From Pyrrhoderma lamaoense (Eukaryota > Basidiomycota > Agaricomycetes > Hymenochaetales > Hymenochaetaceae), in NCBI GenBank assembly GCA_002794735.1, contig NBAZ01000006.1, positions 1,178,001-1,242,000 on the forward strand: a DNA stretch of 64,000 nucleotides, given 5' to 3'. Under the pieces are notes generated by a model that had not been told where the DNA came from, ran no database searches, and worked only from the letters and a program-made list of their open reading frames with translations. Of the stretch, positions 1-11,257 are shown piece after piece. The translations under genes and the position numbers were made by a program. Each line of letters opens with the position of its first letter. The stretch's first letter is position 1.

Positions 1-989
1 GAACGGCAGAACACATCTACTATCTATATTTGAGCAACGCAGCACTCGGGGCTTGGCTTACCTTACTTTCTGTTTTCCTTCTTCCTGGGTCTTTTCGGGT
101 GGCTTCAGGACAGTAGGTGAAAATAGGAATCGTTGACTCTCCGGCGTAACCCACCCTTCCATGCACATGTGTATACATATGCTATTTCCTTACCCCCCTT
201 TTTGCGTGCTCTTGGTGATGGTGATGGTGTGCACTGATAGCTTTGATGTACGGCTACGGCAACATACCTCTTACGTATTCTTTCTTATACTCTTATCAGA
301 TAATGAGATCTTCTTAATTTTATTATGGTAGACGAAACGAATAGTACTAGTTTCGTCATTTCACATTGGTAGTTGTTTACCATTCAACCCTAATTAATAC
401 TTGATAGACTGTGTAAACATTTGAGATTCAAATGCCTATATACCGTATCAACGTCGTCTCCTGGGTTGACATCAATTAAAGCGGATACGTGTATGTCGTT
501 TCACTATCACCGTACATTTAACTGGAGTTACAGCATTAAACTGTATTGTCCAGTCTAAGGCTGGAATATAACCAATTATATGAATGCATGACTTGATTCA
601 TGTTTAGTACATCAACTATATATGTTCTGAATGGGTATTAATAAGAGAATAGACATGTATCCACTTGATCTTCATTCAGTGTGGTTTAGGCACAATAGAC
701 TCATACAAGAACCAATTATAAAACACACGGCGTTCAGGTTTATATCAATTAAATAGCTAAATTCATTCCTATATATTATATACTATACAATTATTTACGG
801 ATGCATGCAGTCAAATACGATTAGTACACCAGTGTACAGTCATATGAAAGTATCAAAAAATTAGACGTTTAGACGTCTATTAAATCTACAATTATGTAGA
901 TATAATATATATATATATCCTATCCTTGTTCCTGTCCGGTAAAAAATTGGCTTGTTTAAAACCTGCAGAATACAGAGGTTTCAGATTCT
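1..989. other. AT-rich intergenic DNA
   Basis: No convincing coding exon was seen on either strand. The stretch is AT-rich and full of stops, with a short (TA)n run near 905-919. It lies downstream of the leftward gene ending at 990, so its right part may be that gene's 3' UTR. Confidence 0.5.
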
Positions 990-1793
990 TCAAGGTCTAC
1001 CGAATGCCCTTTCTTCTCCTGAGTGATGGTGGCTTGCAGGTTCAGAAACAAAAAGAGATTGATCCAGAGCTAGTATGCTACTCGGCGAGGCCGTCCCTTG
1101 ATAAATACCTGGAGAGCTTGAATCGCTATTTGACTGCTTGGTGCTACTATGCGTGCGTCTACGAGTAGGAAGCGGGCTGAGTGCAGTAGGGGTATGTGGC
1201 TATAAGATTTTTCAGGTTATTGTAAGTATCAAGGAGCGACAGATAGATTTTCACGGAGGGATCAATAATTACTCACAGAAGCGGTAGACTCTGTGCCTTT
1301 CGCCAATTCAGCCTCAATGTTGTCATTGGTCATAATTGGTTGGAGAGTGAGTCTTTGCACAGAACCTGCGGCGGCATAGTCACACTTCTTGACGGTTGTT
1401 CACGATTAAACTGAGTTCCAGAACTACCCTTGTTGGCGCTGTCATTGCCGGTGGTAGGTGAGACTGGGAGTGATGGCGGAGGTAACTTTGACTTATTATC
1501 CCCACACTAGGATCTCGGAGACAATTCAGTGATAATGCTTTACCCTTTTGATTATACCGTATGCATTTTACTAGCGATACGACCTTCGCTGGTACGACAG
1601 ATAAAGAGTGGTTCTTCGGAGACTGGAAGTAAGGAAGCTGTTCAGAGTTGAATGAGAAAGAAATGGGAATATGGCCTTGAGAGCGTTTGCGCCTGCATCT
1701 TTTATACGAGAGAGCGGCGAGAGCCAAAGTGGCTAATGCGTTCAATATTATACGGAGAGTGGCCGTTCCAGCCTTAGCAGTAGGCGGCGACAT
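990..1793 (-). CDS. Hypothetical protein with N-terminal membrane anchor and disordered tail
   Basis: Product not recognised. The start is the ATG at 1793, about 60 bp below a TATA-like element. Residues about 11-29 form a hydrophobic helix followed at once by a basic patch (KRCRRKR), which suggests a single membrane anchor with the rest in the cytosol. The remainder is rich in Ser, Pro and Thr and looks disordered. Exon 1 runs 1793-1277 and exon 2 1199-990; the intron has GTGAGT and TATAG ends and joins in phase. Exon 1 stays open only if one base is missing in the CCCC run at 1500-1503 and one near 1342; without these the frame stops at 1380. Predicted length is about 245 residues. The gene model is an inference from splice signals and composition, not from homology. 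Confidence 0.5.
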
Positions 1794-1850
1794 TTCGTAT
1801 TGTATCCCTTTGTCTTAGATCGTGTGTGGCCCTTGAAGCCTTTTGTGAGT

Positions 1851-1860
1851 ATTTATATAC
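1851..1860 (-). promoter_or_regulatory. TATA-like element upstream of the leftward gene at 1793
   Basis: The minus strand reads GTATATAAAT about 60 bp upstream of the ATG at 1793. Spacing and sequence fit a fungal TATA box. No experimental support. Confidence 0.35.
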
Positions 1861-2044
1861 TAGGCGGCAAACATTAAGGGAGTGACAAGTGCAATTTGGC
1901 ACGAGGGATTCGCTAGAAGTGTCCCCCGAGATTAAGTTTCAGGAAGGCCACCTAGGCCGTACACGCCTCTTCATTGTGGCTCATACTGTCTTGAATAGGT
2001 CCTAGACAGCGTAACTTGATTGAGATCCGAGTAGTTGATTTGAA

Positions 2045-2115
2045 AACAAGAACACAAGCTGTCTTAAGGTAGGCCCTACAGTGGCTTTCAACTTAAGACA
2101 CTCAGCGCTTGTACT
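2045..2115. repeat. Imperfect inverted repeat (hairpin)
   Basis: The arms GTCTTAAG and CTTAAGAC face each other across about 25 bp, and the pairing continues outward imperfectly through ACAAGC and GCTTGT. It sits in non-coding DNA between divergent genes. It could be a hairpin in RNA or a remnant of a small inverted-repeat element; no target-site duplication was identified. Confidence 0.4.
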
Positions 2116-3015
2116 TCCTTCTCATTAGTATTGATATTATACTTCTTGTGTAGGCGTAAGTACTGTATTGTCTACCTCACGACAGCCTTGCCGTTTCTAT
2201 CGTCCCAGATCCGGCAAGCCACATTTCATGTAGACTATGGGCGGTTGATCATAACAGCAAATTAGTTACGTCATTATGTAGCCGAGTTTGATGCTGCAAG
2301 AGTCTACTGAATAGATAAGAGTAGTAGCCTCTAAACTGAAGTTGTTCAAGATAAAGAGAGGGCGTAGTAACCATAGTTAGCATGTGGCTATAGTTTGAGA
2401 GTGTATGATTAGTAATAACTTATATAATGAGGCTGTACTATGTAGTATAAATTTATTAGTGTATAAGTTGTAGTAATCGTGAGAAGTCGCATTTATTGAT
2501 AATTGATGATTTGTACGTACAGTACATGGGACTAATTGATGGATAGGCTTCTAGTCCAAAAACGGTTTGCGCAACAACTTGATTTCCAAACAACTCTCTT
2601 CTTTCTCTCTTGTCTTGTCCGACCCATATTCGCTCCTTTTTCTAAGTCTTTAATAGTCCAATACTCCTCTGGGATATTTTCAGTAATATCCCAAATAATC
2701 GACTTTCCCCCCTCTTCCCATACGAAGTAAGTCTTCTGTCAACTGTCACTCCTCAAAAGCCTTTTACATAAGTCTTCGAAATGAATTCAGGGTTCTTCAC
2801 CGAATTCACATTTCTTGCTATATCTTGTCGACGACAATATCTTCGGAAATTTCATAGTCTGAAAGTGTAAAACTGGAGGTTTAGATTTTTTGGCGTGGAT
2901 ATAGCTAAGATATCGGCTTTACTTGCTCCAGTTCGTTTTAAACTTTTACAATTGCTTCCGTAAACGAGAAGCTAACATCTCTTCCGTTTTCCATGACCAC
3001 AGCTCACTGCGAACA

Positions 3016-4910
3016 ATGCTGCTGCGCTTGGTTCCGGAACAATCATGCCCTACCGTACTATTTACTCTTGCTTTTACTAATCTTCCCGACTCTGTCCCGT
3101 TTCCTCAGAACTGGTCTGCTCAACTACAAGGTATCCTACAGGATGAGTTAGAACTCCCAAATTGTATTCACGCTCTCGATAAGTCAGTATGGGCATCTGT
3201 ACTTCTTCATGAAGTACTTTTCTGCATGGCGTCGCGTACTATTTCATGTTCATTCATCGATGGAACTCGTAAGGAATGGCCTATGGCGAATGAAAAGTTC
3301 ATCACCGCTTTACAGAACGTTCTTGAAGACGTAACTGAATCTGGGATTGCAAGTGAAATGGAGGCTCACCGAGCAAGGGTTATTGCAGAACAGGCGGAGA
3401 AAAGCCGGTCGACGAGTCCAGTAAAGGTACAAAGGCATAAGAGATCTCGCTCAATACTTATGACAATAGTCGCGTAAGTGTCTGGCCTACAGTTGACGAA
3501 CTCATACTTCTGAGACAGAAATATTGATTATTTTTTGTATTTAGATCTCTTTGCCCGTCTTCCCAGCCTCCATCACCGACTATCCAACCCATAGAGCCGC
3601 TTGTCGAATTACCGCCCCCACCTCCAGAACCTCCACTTTCTTCAAGATATCTGCGTCGGAAAGCACGTGCATCTCTCGTAGATATCTATCGTCGGTTCGT
3701 TCTCCCAGAGATCAGCCCTTCATTCACTATTGGAGGTTATATCATGTGGAACTTGCGGAGTCTTTTGCAACGCATTGACTTGCGTATGCATCAACTTGTG
3801 CAAGAGCTTGGAGGTAGCCTTCCGAGCGTTCACAAACGCCCGTCGACTTCACGTCTCCTTATCTCCTCTTCTGCTGTCCCTGAGTCGCCGTTTGATGATG
3901 CTTCTAGCTCGACTTCTTCAGCAAGTGGTTCCGATGATACTGATGCATCTTCTGTACACACTCCTCGTGACTCTTACGCAGAATATCCCGTTATGTACCG
4001 CCCTAGTAACTCTGATGATGCTCTAGTGAACGCTGAACGCGGTATAGTCGCGCCTCCTCACCTCGTCCCTCCGTCACGATCTCCGGAAGAAATACGTATG
4101 AATAGGCAAAGCTCCATTCCACAGTCATCACAGGATGGTCCTCTTGCGGAATACGCGTCGCTTCACGCCAGTACCATTCGCTTACGTGCACTTATCCACA
4201 GAACCGATTCTACTGAACAGGCTTATCAAGCTGATCGTTATGCTCATCTTGCTATTCTTGAGGTGAAGAGTAAGAGGCGAGCGTGGTCGTCTCGTGATCT
4301 TCTGGGTGGCGCTCAGATGGCACATGCGGGTTTCGGTACACCTCTACGTAGTTCACCTCTCGCTTATTGTGAAGTTATTACTCCTAATAGTGCTTCGGTT
4401 TCCCGAGAGAAGTATCTTGGGGTATCAAGGCTCCCTCCTGGAATTCTTGAACGAAGAATGGGACAATCAAACCAAGACGGTGAACCTGTAACTCTCTTGC
4501 CCCCGTCTCCTCCTTTACTATCCCAAAGTATCATCCCCTTCCCTCAAACAGAAGACGGAGATGACTTCTGTTCCACTGGTCCTCAAGATCTATCGCTCTT
4601 TGGAGGTCCTTCAGAGCTAGAGTCTGATGATACCGAATTTACTGACTCTCCTGCTTCTTACGCTTACTCATGCTCTTCAGATGATTTACCATCTCTTTTT
4701 ACGTCAGTACAGGCTGATCCTCCTGTAGTTCCTTACCATGTATACAACCCACTTGATTCCTCTACTGGGGAAGGCAGCCAAGAATTTACACTTGCATTGG
4801 ATGTTAAGCAACAACCCCTTCGAGCGCAAGGGAGGCTGCAAAATGGGTTGGGAAGGGGTAGGGGGCGCATTGCTCAGGGTGACTGGTTGGTAGACCCTAG
4901 TTACCGATAG
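3016..4910 (+). CDS. Hypothetical Ser/Pro-rich protein
   Basis: Product not recognised. The first in-frame ATG is at 3016; the frame is open further upstream but has no ATG there. One intron (about 3475-3545, GTAAGT..TTTAG) joins two exons in phase. The N-terminal roughly 120 residues have a regular mix of hydrophobic and polar residues and may be folded, followed by a charged helix near residues 110-130. A proline stretch (PPPPPEPP) and a basic segment (RYLRRKARASL) follow, then a long Ser- and Asp-rich disordered region. The C-terminus contains a short Gly-Arg run (GRGRGR). A cell-regulatory or scaffold role would be a guess. The coding strand and both flanks are strikingly pyrimidine-rich. 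No frame break is seen. Confidence 0.65.
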
Positions 4911-6480
4911 CAAACCAGTAGCCTTCCCCGCTCTCTGCCCCTTCTTCTCAACCTCCCCTTTGTCCTATTCCATCCTGCCCCATCCTCGTTACTTACCATT
5001 ACCCCTTCCCCCGTATTTCCCTTGTCCAAAAGAAGAAACTGAAAACTTGTCTTATAAGCACTTTTATCCTATATCTCAATAGTCCCGATAAACGGCTCTC
5101 ATTCTTATCCTAATAATCTGTGCAATCTCGTCTTCTTTTCATGACTCCCCGCGTTCTCCGTCGAGCTCTCTTATCTTTCTTTCTGCATTCTCACAAGTCA
5201 CAAATGGGAACCATCAAGCAATCGCTTAGAAATAATTCGATACCAGCACTGCATGTTTATATATCCATATCCATATTCGTATTTTTTATCCCTTTCATAT
5301 TTAGACCCCGTGTGCGCATTCTTATTTGCCAATTGTTTTTAGCTTTTACATCCTTTCTTCGTCTTAGTTTTGTTCATTGATTCTTTTAACCTTTTTTGTC
5401 CTAATTGCCAATGCCCATTATTTTTTAGGGCTCTGATTCTAGCATTCATGTCTTATTTTCGTTTTTTCCCTTTCATATCTTCTCTGCAATACTTCTCTAT
5501 AATATCAATCGTAAGTCACTCTTGATCAAAGTTTTTTTATAAATTTTCTTTTGGATCTTTAGTATGAATCAAAACAAGGGCATTTGTGTTTCAACCTAAC
5601 AAACACTCGTACGACAAATTAATGTTAATTGTTCTGCTTATATTTCTCCTTTCTTACCTTAATTCTCAGAAGAGGGTCTTTTCGTGAAATTATCATCGTG
5701 TCTTCTCATATAGCCATAAGGACTTTTTTTACTTCTCCATCGTACTACCTTTAGAACTCTTTCTTCGTCTAACTCGAGTTGTCCTCCTTTTTCTAACTCT
5801 CTATCGATGTCTTGACAGTTTACAATCGTCTTTGATTTCTACCTAAACTGATATTTCTTTCGATCATCCTTCAATCGAAGATTCTGACCTTCACTGATGT
5901 TGAAATGCTGGATATTTCTTTCCTTAGCCCTCCCTTCTTTCCTCTCCCGCCTCCAGACCTTCTTTTTTTGATCGAACAAAATTGCTAACTTTCAAAACCA
6001 AGCTCTCTTTACTCTTTGCTCATAAGTCCACTTAGCTTTTGTTTCGCTTCGTAGTTAGTCCTCATTTTCCTACCTTCCAGATTCTGAAATTTCCTATACA
6101 TAATTTCTCAACTTGGCATCGATCGTTTCCTATGTTTATATGAAAAAAGAGAAGAAAAAAAAGAACATTACACAGATTGCAAATACCCTTCACCATTCTA
6201 TTCGTCTTCAATACCTCCTTTTTTTCCTTTCTTGCTCTCCCCCTCCTTTTCTTTCCTTTCCATTTCATCAATCAGTCCAACTTCTCACCCAATATACTTA
6301 CCATAGTTACTATTGCAGCCTTTGTTCAAAACCAAATACCTGATCTGTGACGTCAACTTCCCACTACTTTGAAAAAAGGGAGGACAAATGAGTCCATGTT
6401 CTCCTACGTCCTTTCCCTAAAACTTTTGTGTATCCGTACAATTAATTCAATATCGATTCCCCCTATCTACCTCAAACCAT
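4911..6480 (+). other. Long pyrimidine-rich non-coding stretch
   Basis: About 1.5 kb directly after the stop at 4910 with a strong C+T bias on the plus strand, many T and CT runs, and no convincing exon. Short open frames here lack splice logic and protein-like composition. It may be a very long 3' UTR of the gene at 3016-4910 or a separate non-coding transcript. Confidence 0.5.
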
Positions 6481-6996
6481 GTCTTAGTCTGGTTCATGTG
6501 AGTTGATAATCTACATTATTCTAGATACCAACTCTAGAAACAGAATGATTAAAGCGCTTCCAGACAACTTATTCGCTAAGCTAAGAAAATACTAGAAGCT
6601 AGTATCTCAATCCACTAGAACTAATCCCTCCAAATATCTAAGACAGTCTCAATTTTACACCAACTCATCAAGTCAAAGTTATCAGGTACTAACACCATTC
6701 TACGTATCGTACAAAGTCACTACTGCAACAGTCTTCATTAGCCACTACGAAGTGGGAATATGTTATTACGTATGAGTAAAGGGATGGATCGGCTCGTAAT
6801 TGATTGTGGTGTGGGAAGATATTAAACTATATGCATGGCAGCCACATGCGCATAAGTCAAATACACAATTATGGATAGAAGAGGGGACATTATAGGAAGC
6901 AATAGCCGGAGGGGCACTATAATGATGGTAGCTTTATGAGGAAAGTCCAGTGATGGATGATAGTTTGAGACTAGTAAGTATGATTGCCCGTCTCCT

Positions 6997-8234
6997 TTAT
7001 GTCGGTAAACCCAAGTAAACCTTAATAAAGAGTCCATATACTTCGTGCTAGACTCGAGACGCTTGAATGCAATACCACGATATTTGCAATAATATTCCGT
7101 TTCATTGTAGTGTTTTCCAATGCGTTTCATAAGATGATCATTGAAGTCAACCACAGTAAGTGTCTCTAATTTCCGAAGTTCATTCAAGACACTCCCCTTC
7201 TTGTCAGAACCCAGAACTGTGCAATCTCGGCCATATACATCTGATAGAATCAGATTCCGTACATTTCGTGGAAATGGTGTTGAAGTAGTTCTTCGTGGGT
7301 TGATATGCATCGCATACATCGTCTCAGGAAATGTCCGAAATTGTATACGATCAAGCATTCTATAACATGCTGTCGTGAATCGGCACACAGTATTCCATTC
7401 ATTCATAAGAAGATAAATATCCGATGGTCCTCTCTTCTTGTCACATATATAGTTATCGATAAAGAACTTGGGTATTGGAGAAGATGTGCTCGATTCGAAT
7501 ACAATTGTCCGTAAGCTCGGTGCGAATAAGTCGTCTTCATTCATTTCATCCAACCCATCCCAGTTATAGAAATAATCAGGTCCTATATCAGGTATCCAGC
7601 CAGCAACGAGAATATACTTCAGGTACTTGAGTGATTTTGTTCTGAAGAATATCATTGGGATGCATTCAATGTCTGCCTCCTTCAACTCTTTGATTGCTAA
7701 TCCTTCTAGACACTTGAGACCATGGACGACTTTGAGTAGACTAGGAATATATGATGTAGCATAATCTCCGTCCGTATGAAAGAATGACAACCCTATGTCC
7801 AAAATACGGAGTTGAGAGAACCTTGACAAGGATGATAATAGTTCATCTGGCGTTGTGGGGTCGACTATGCCGAAATGTCGTTGTATGGCAAGTTTTGTTA
7901 CTCGTTGTTGTCGTCCTGGACAGGATATGAAAGAGAAGAGCCTTTTCTCGAAGTGGATTATTACTCCCCTCTTATCTAGGTATCGTCGAGCATTCAAATT
8001 CCAGGATGAGTTTACCTGACACATTACTGCCAATAGTCTGTTTGAGGGATAATACTCTTTATCATGACGGTTGTAGATTTCGTGTAGTATATCGAAGTCA
8101 TTATGGATGTATTCCAAGACAAGGTCAAGAATAAGTGGACAGAACCCATGACACTTATTTTTTCGGTTTGTGGTGTATAAGCTTGTACTTTTAGATTGTT
8201 GACTCGATTTTTGAGTGAAGCGGTTCAGTATCAA
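6997..8234 (-). CDS. F-box-like protein, family copy A
   Basis: This is one of four related copies in the window. The N-terminal part (PLILDLVLEYIH followed by MCQVNSSWNLNARRYL) has the layout of an F-box, and the rest has leucine-rich spacing (LRILDIG, LEGLAI, LKYLKYI, LETLTVV) as in F-box/LRR-like proteins of Agaricomycetes. F-box proteins act as substrate adaptors of SCF ubiquitin ligases; that role here is inference. No ATG occurs at the expected N-terminus, so a 5' exon may be missing or lie upstream. The frame reads on to 6822, but copies B and D end near RFTLGLPT; a missing T near 7013 would place the natural stop at 6997, and I use that end. Confidence 0.6.
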
Positions 8235-8600
8235 GTAATAGCCTTTTATTACAAGATAATCAACTACAAGTTTTGTTTTTCTATAAGCTTGCGCGTGAGT
8301 TCCTTTCAGAGGCGATGAGCAGTATTACCATACCCGTCAGTTACTTGAAATAATTCTTTTCTGGTACCCTTATGTACTACTTTATTACTACGGGACGTTA
8401 GGTGTTGATAAGCCCCTGAAGAGGACTTGCAGCAGTATAAGACACAATTCCCTTGTTACCAGATTCTGAGAACCCTTTCTTCGTCCTATTATACATTTCA
8501 AGGTGAGTAGTAGGTGTTGAGGGACGCCACGGAGGTTGGGGAGTGAGTTAACGTACGTGCCACTGGATGACTTCATTCTTTGCCTTTCAAGTTATTACAA
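8235..8600 (-). repeat. 5' flank of copy A, duplicated at copy B
   Basis: This stretch matches 18790-19110 at many places, for example the segments around TTTTTCTATAAGCTTG, TTCTTTTCTGGTACC and GGCCCCTGAAGAG-type words. The duplicated unit therefore includes at least 300 bp upstream of the F-box-like gene. Frames differ between the two copies, so it is probably promoter or UTR. Confidence 0.6.
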
Positions 8601-9206
8601 TGTAAATCGAGGTTACATAATGTCTCTAAAAATATCGTGGGCCGCGACTGCTCTTTGGCCTTGTCAAGTGTTCTTGATCCCGAGAACTTTGCATTTTGAT
8701 AGGTGATCTCCAATTCTCTGGGCGCTTACACACCGCCACAAACGCGCTCGAAGAGTCGGCAATTTAGAATCTGTTACGTACTATAAGAATCAAGCAGGTC
8801 AATACTTTCCAAAAATGGATACTGTCCATTAACTGTGTTATGCGTATGTTTACACATTCTTGATATAAATGACAAAAAATGTGTGATCACTACATCTATT
8901 AAATTCACAAGCGGAAGTCACAAGAGGCAGAATTCCCCGTCACTATCGCAATCTGAAACTGAAACAGTGACTGAAAATTCAAATACATCGTCTGCACTCG
9001 CAAAGTCAAATCCAATTACACTTCTTTGTCTTTATTTGGATTCCTTTAATCCTCATATCTTTGAAATTACCCGTTCTATTATTCTTTTTCGAGATATCAA
9101 CAATTGTGGAAACTTATAATCAAGGACATGAGACCAGATTGCAAGGATAAAAATGTCAAATATCTATTTATAGCTCAGCTATACTAAGGGGTGCTTCACA
9201 CATAAT
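8601..9206. other. Intergenic DNA
   Basis: No supported gene. It lies between the duplicated flank of copy A and the 3' end of the LPMO-like gene. A plus-strand open frame at 8835-9119 has no supporting features. Confidence 0.5.
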
Positions 9207-10035
9207 TTAACACCCGTAATCCTCTACGGCTGATGACGTTGGAACTATCGAGCTTGAAGGGGTTGTAACAGTTGATGTAGTCGATGTAGCTGATATTGTT
9301 GAGTCAATTGAGGTGCCGACTGATGTATTCAACCCGCTTGAACCAGAGACCGTGAAATCAACACAGCTTTTCATATAAATTTCAGACAATGTATATCCAG
9401 ATTTATCACAGCGATAAATTACTCACGACATGTAGGTCTGGTCAATGCTACGGGCGTCCCACCACCATTGTATAACGCAGTTACCCGCAGTTTCACACGT
9501 AGAATCAAGAGTCGTTGGAATAGTGATACTGAAAGACGTTTGATTTGACGGGATGGTGTGACTATTAGAGGCGTAGTCATCCCAAGAGATCAGAGTGTCA
9601 CCAATAATGGTGTTCGTATTCGCATTGACGATGCTAAACAACGGAGTTAATAAAATCAATTATGGAGGAAACAGTATTGCGGATCCACTCACGAAACATT
9701 GGCCACACCTGTATGTGGGGCAACGATATTAACAGTGAATTCAACACTCTGGCCAGGGGAGTAGGATTGAACATTGGCAGAATTATCATCGAACTGAGTT
9801 CCCTTGCAAAGGAACAATTGACAGGCGTCCGTGTATCCTCCATCTGACTGGTGTGAGTTTTGTTCAAGAGCCTGTTGATTGGTGTTGATATCGGAGGAGA
9901 GTATGCCAGTAACTGTTGTTCCACAGACGGACTTCATCGCGTCTCCGGGCTCTCGGGGATTGGAGATGATACACTACCATGTGCTGCAACGGAGACGGTG
10001 TACAAAATCAAGGAAATGAGGGCGTTGGTGAACAT
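9207..10035 (-). CDS. Secreted LPMO-like protein (fungal chitin-binding type-4 superfamily)
   Basis: The signal peptide starts at the ATG at 10035 and ends at VAA, so the mature protein begins with His (HGSVSSP). That is the N-terminal histidine of the copper-binding histidine brace of lytic polysaccharide monooxygenases; the second His is likely the one in APHTG. Later landmarks are CGTTV, CQLFLCKG, CVIQWWWDA and CVDFTV, followed by a Ser/Thr-rich tail without GPI signal or binding module. Exons: 10035-9693, 9633-9427 and 9366-9207, with introns of 59 and 60 bp. The frame breaks right after the mature start: one extra C in the run at 9955-9958 restores the family-typical PRxPGxAMK. The substrate cannot be told. 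It lies 1.2 kb from the GH74 gene on the same strand. Confidence 0.75.
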
Positions 10036-10177
10036 CTTATATCCGCTTATAGAACGACTAAATTGAGAAATAGGATCAAGGAATGCAGACTAGCTGCACT
10101 GTAGGAACTAAGAATAAAGAAAGTGAGATAAAAAGAGAGGTGGTAAATTGTTAGGTCAATTAATTGTGTATGTTCGA

Positions 10178-10190
10178 GTTCTTATATATT
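10178..10190 (-). promoter_or_regulatory. TATA-like element of the LPMO-like gene
   Basis: The minus strand reads AATATATAAG about 150 bp upstream of the ATG at 10035. Distance is on the long side, so this is a tentative call. Confidence 0.3.
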
Positions 10191-11257
10191 GTCACAAGCG
10201 ATATAGACCATTCCACTCAAGATGTGATTTTAATTTACTTTTAATCCGAGAATTAGATCACTCTTGGAAGGCGCGACGCGGAATTACAAGCCGTCGAGGC
10301 GGATTTATTGTCGTCAAGATGTCTTCGTTTCGAAGGCAGCCGCGATAAAAAGTTATATGTCGCGGCGCGAGAACACAACTTTGTAAAAACCCGATTTAGT
10401 AGCCCGACAAGAAATCCTTTACAAATGAACAAGCAAGTCTCATTTTAAGGTAAAGTTTAGGTATCGATATTAAGTTCTGCCTAGGTTCTCAATAGCTTCT
10501 AGTTGGTCAAAAGTACAAGTATAAGCCATAAGAAAACGAGAACGATATGTATACTTTTTCGTGGGAAGATGACCAAGTCAATGAGTAGAGTTATCGGGGT
10601 CATATATTGTCAAATTAAGCGAGTTATTAAATGCCTCAATCCATGATATCAGGACGTAGATACTACATGCTGGTAAAAAATACAATGGTCAAGGCAGCAT
10701 AAATGGGCACTACGGGTTGTACATGTATATGCAATTTTCGATGCTTATATATTCTGAGTCAGACATATAGGCTTGCAGGCCACCTCCGACTTACAAGCTT
10801 TTTCCGACGATTTTATACTTTGCATCTGCTTAAGCAGGGGAACAGAAGTAATAGCTCATTAGTATACTTTGATTAGATCATTGATGTACATGTACTTGAG
10901 AAAGTCCCATATAACTGAGTTAGTAGGATCTACGTGGGTACGTAAAGTATGAGGAAAATACTACGTGGTAGACTTCCCCTCTCTATTATTTGACTCTTAA
11001 TGGTTCTTGTACAAGATTTTTGGTCTCACTGTTAAGCAGGTTTTTACACATACAGTGATATGATGTTTTCATAAAGAAAAATAAACGCAATAGACTTCTA
11101 TAATTGTCTCATTGTTCAGGCTTGAGTATTCCGATGATCCTAGCATTAGAAAAAAAAACATGTAGAATTTCACCCCGTATTGGACCATGCATGGTCTCCA
11201 AAGGGGTTTTACATATGACAGAAAAGGTAATCATACTAATAATATACTAGGACTTTC
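10191..11257. other. Intergenic DNA between LPMO-like and GH74 genes
   Basis: About 1.1 kb of AT-rich DNA without convincing exons. The right end will hold the 3' UTR of the GH74 gene. A 10 bp palindrome (CCATGCATGG) occurs near 11190. Confidence 0.5.

Noticed and set aside
926..1168. Rightward open frame of 80 codons
   Set aside because: It is the antisense of exon 2 of the leftward gene 990-1793, which has splice sites in phase.
2536..2730. Rightward open frame before the gene at 3016
   Set aside because: No splice link to the downstream gene was found, and the sequence is the general pyrimidine-rich strand bias.
8388..8576. Leftward open frame upstream of copy A
   Set aside because: The matching stretch at copy B is frameshifted, so it is duplicated non-coding flank.
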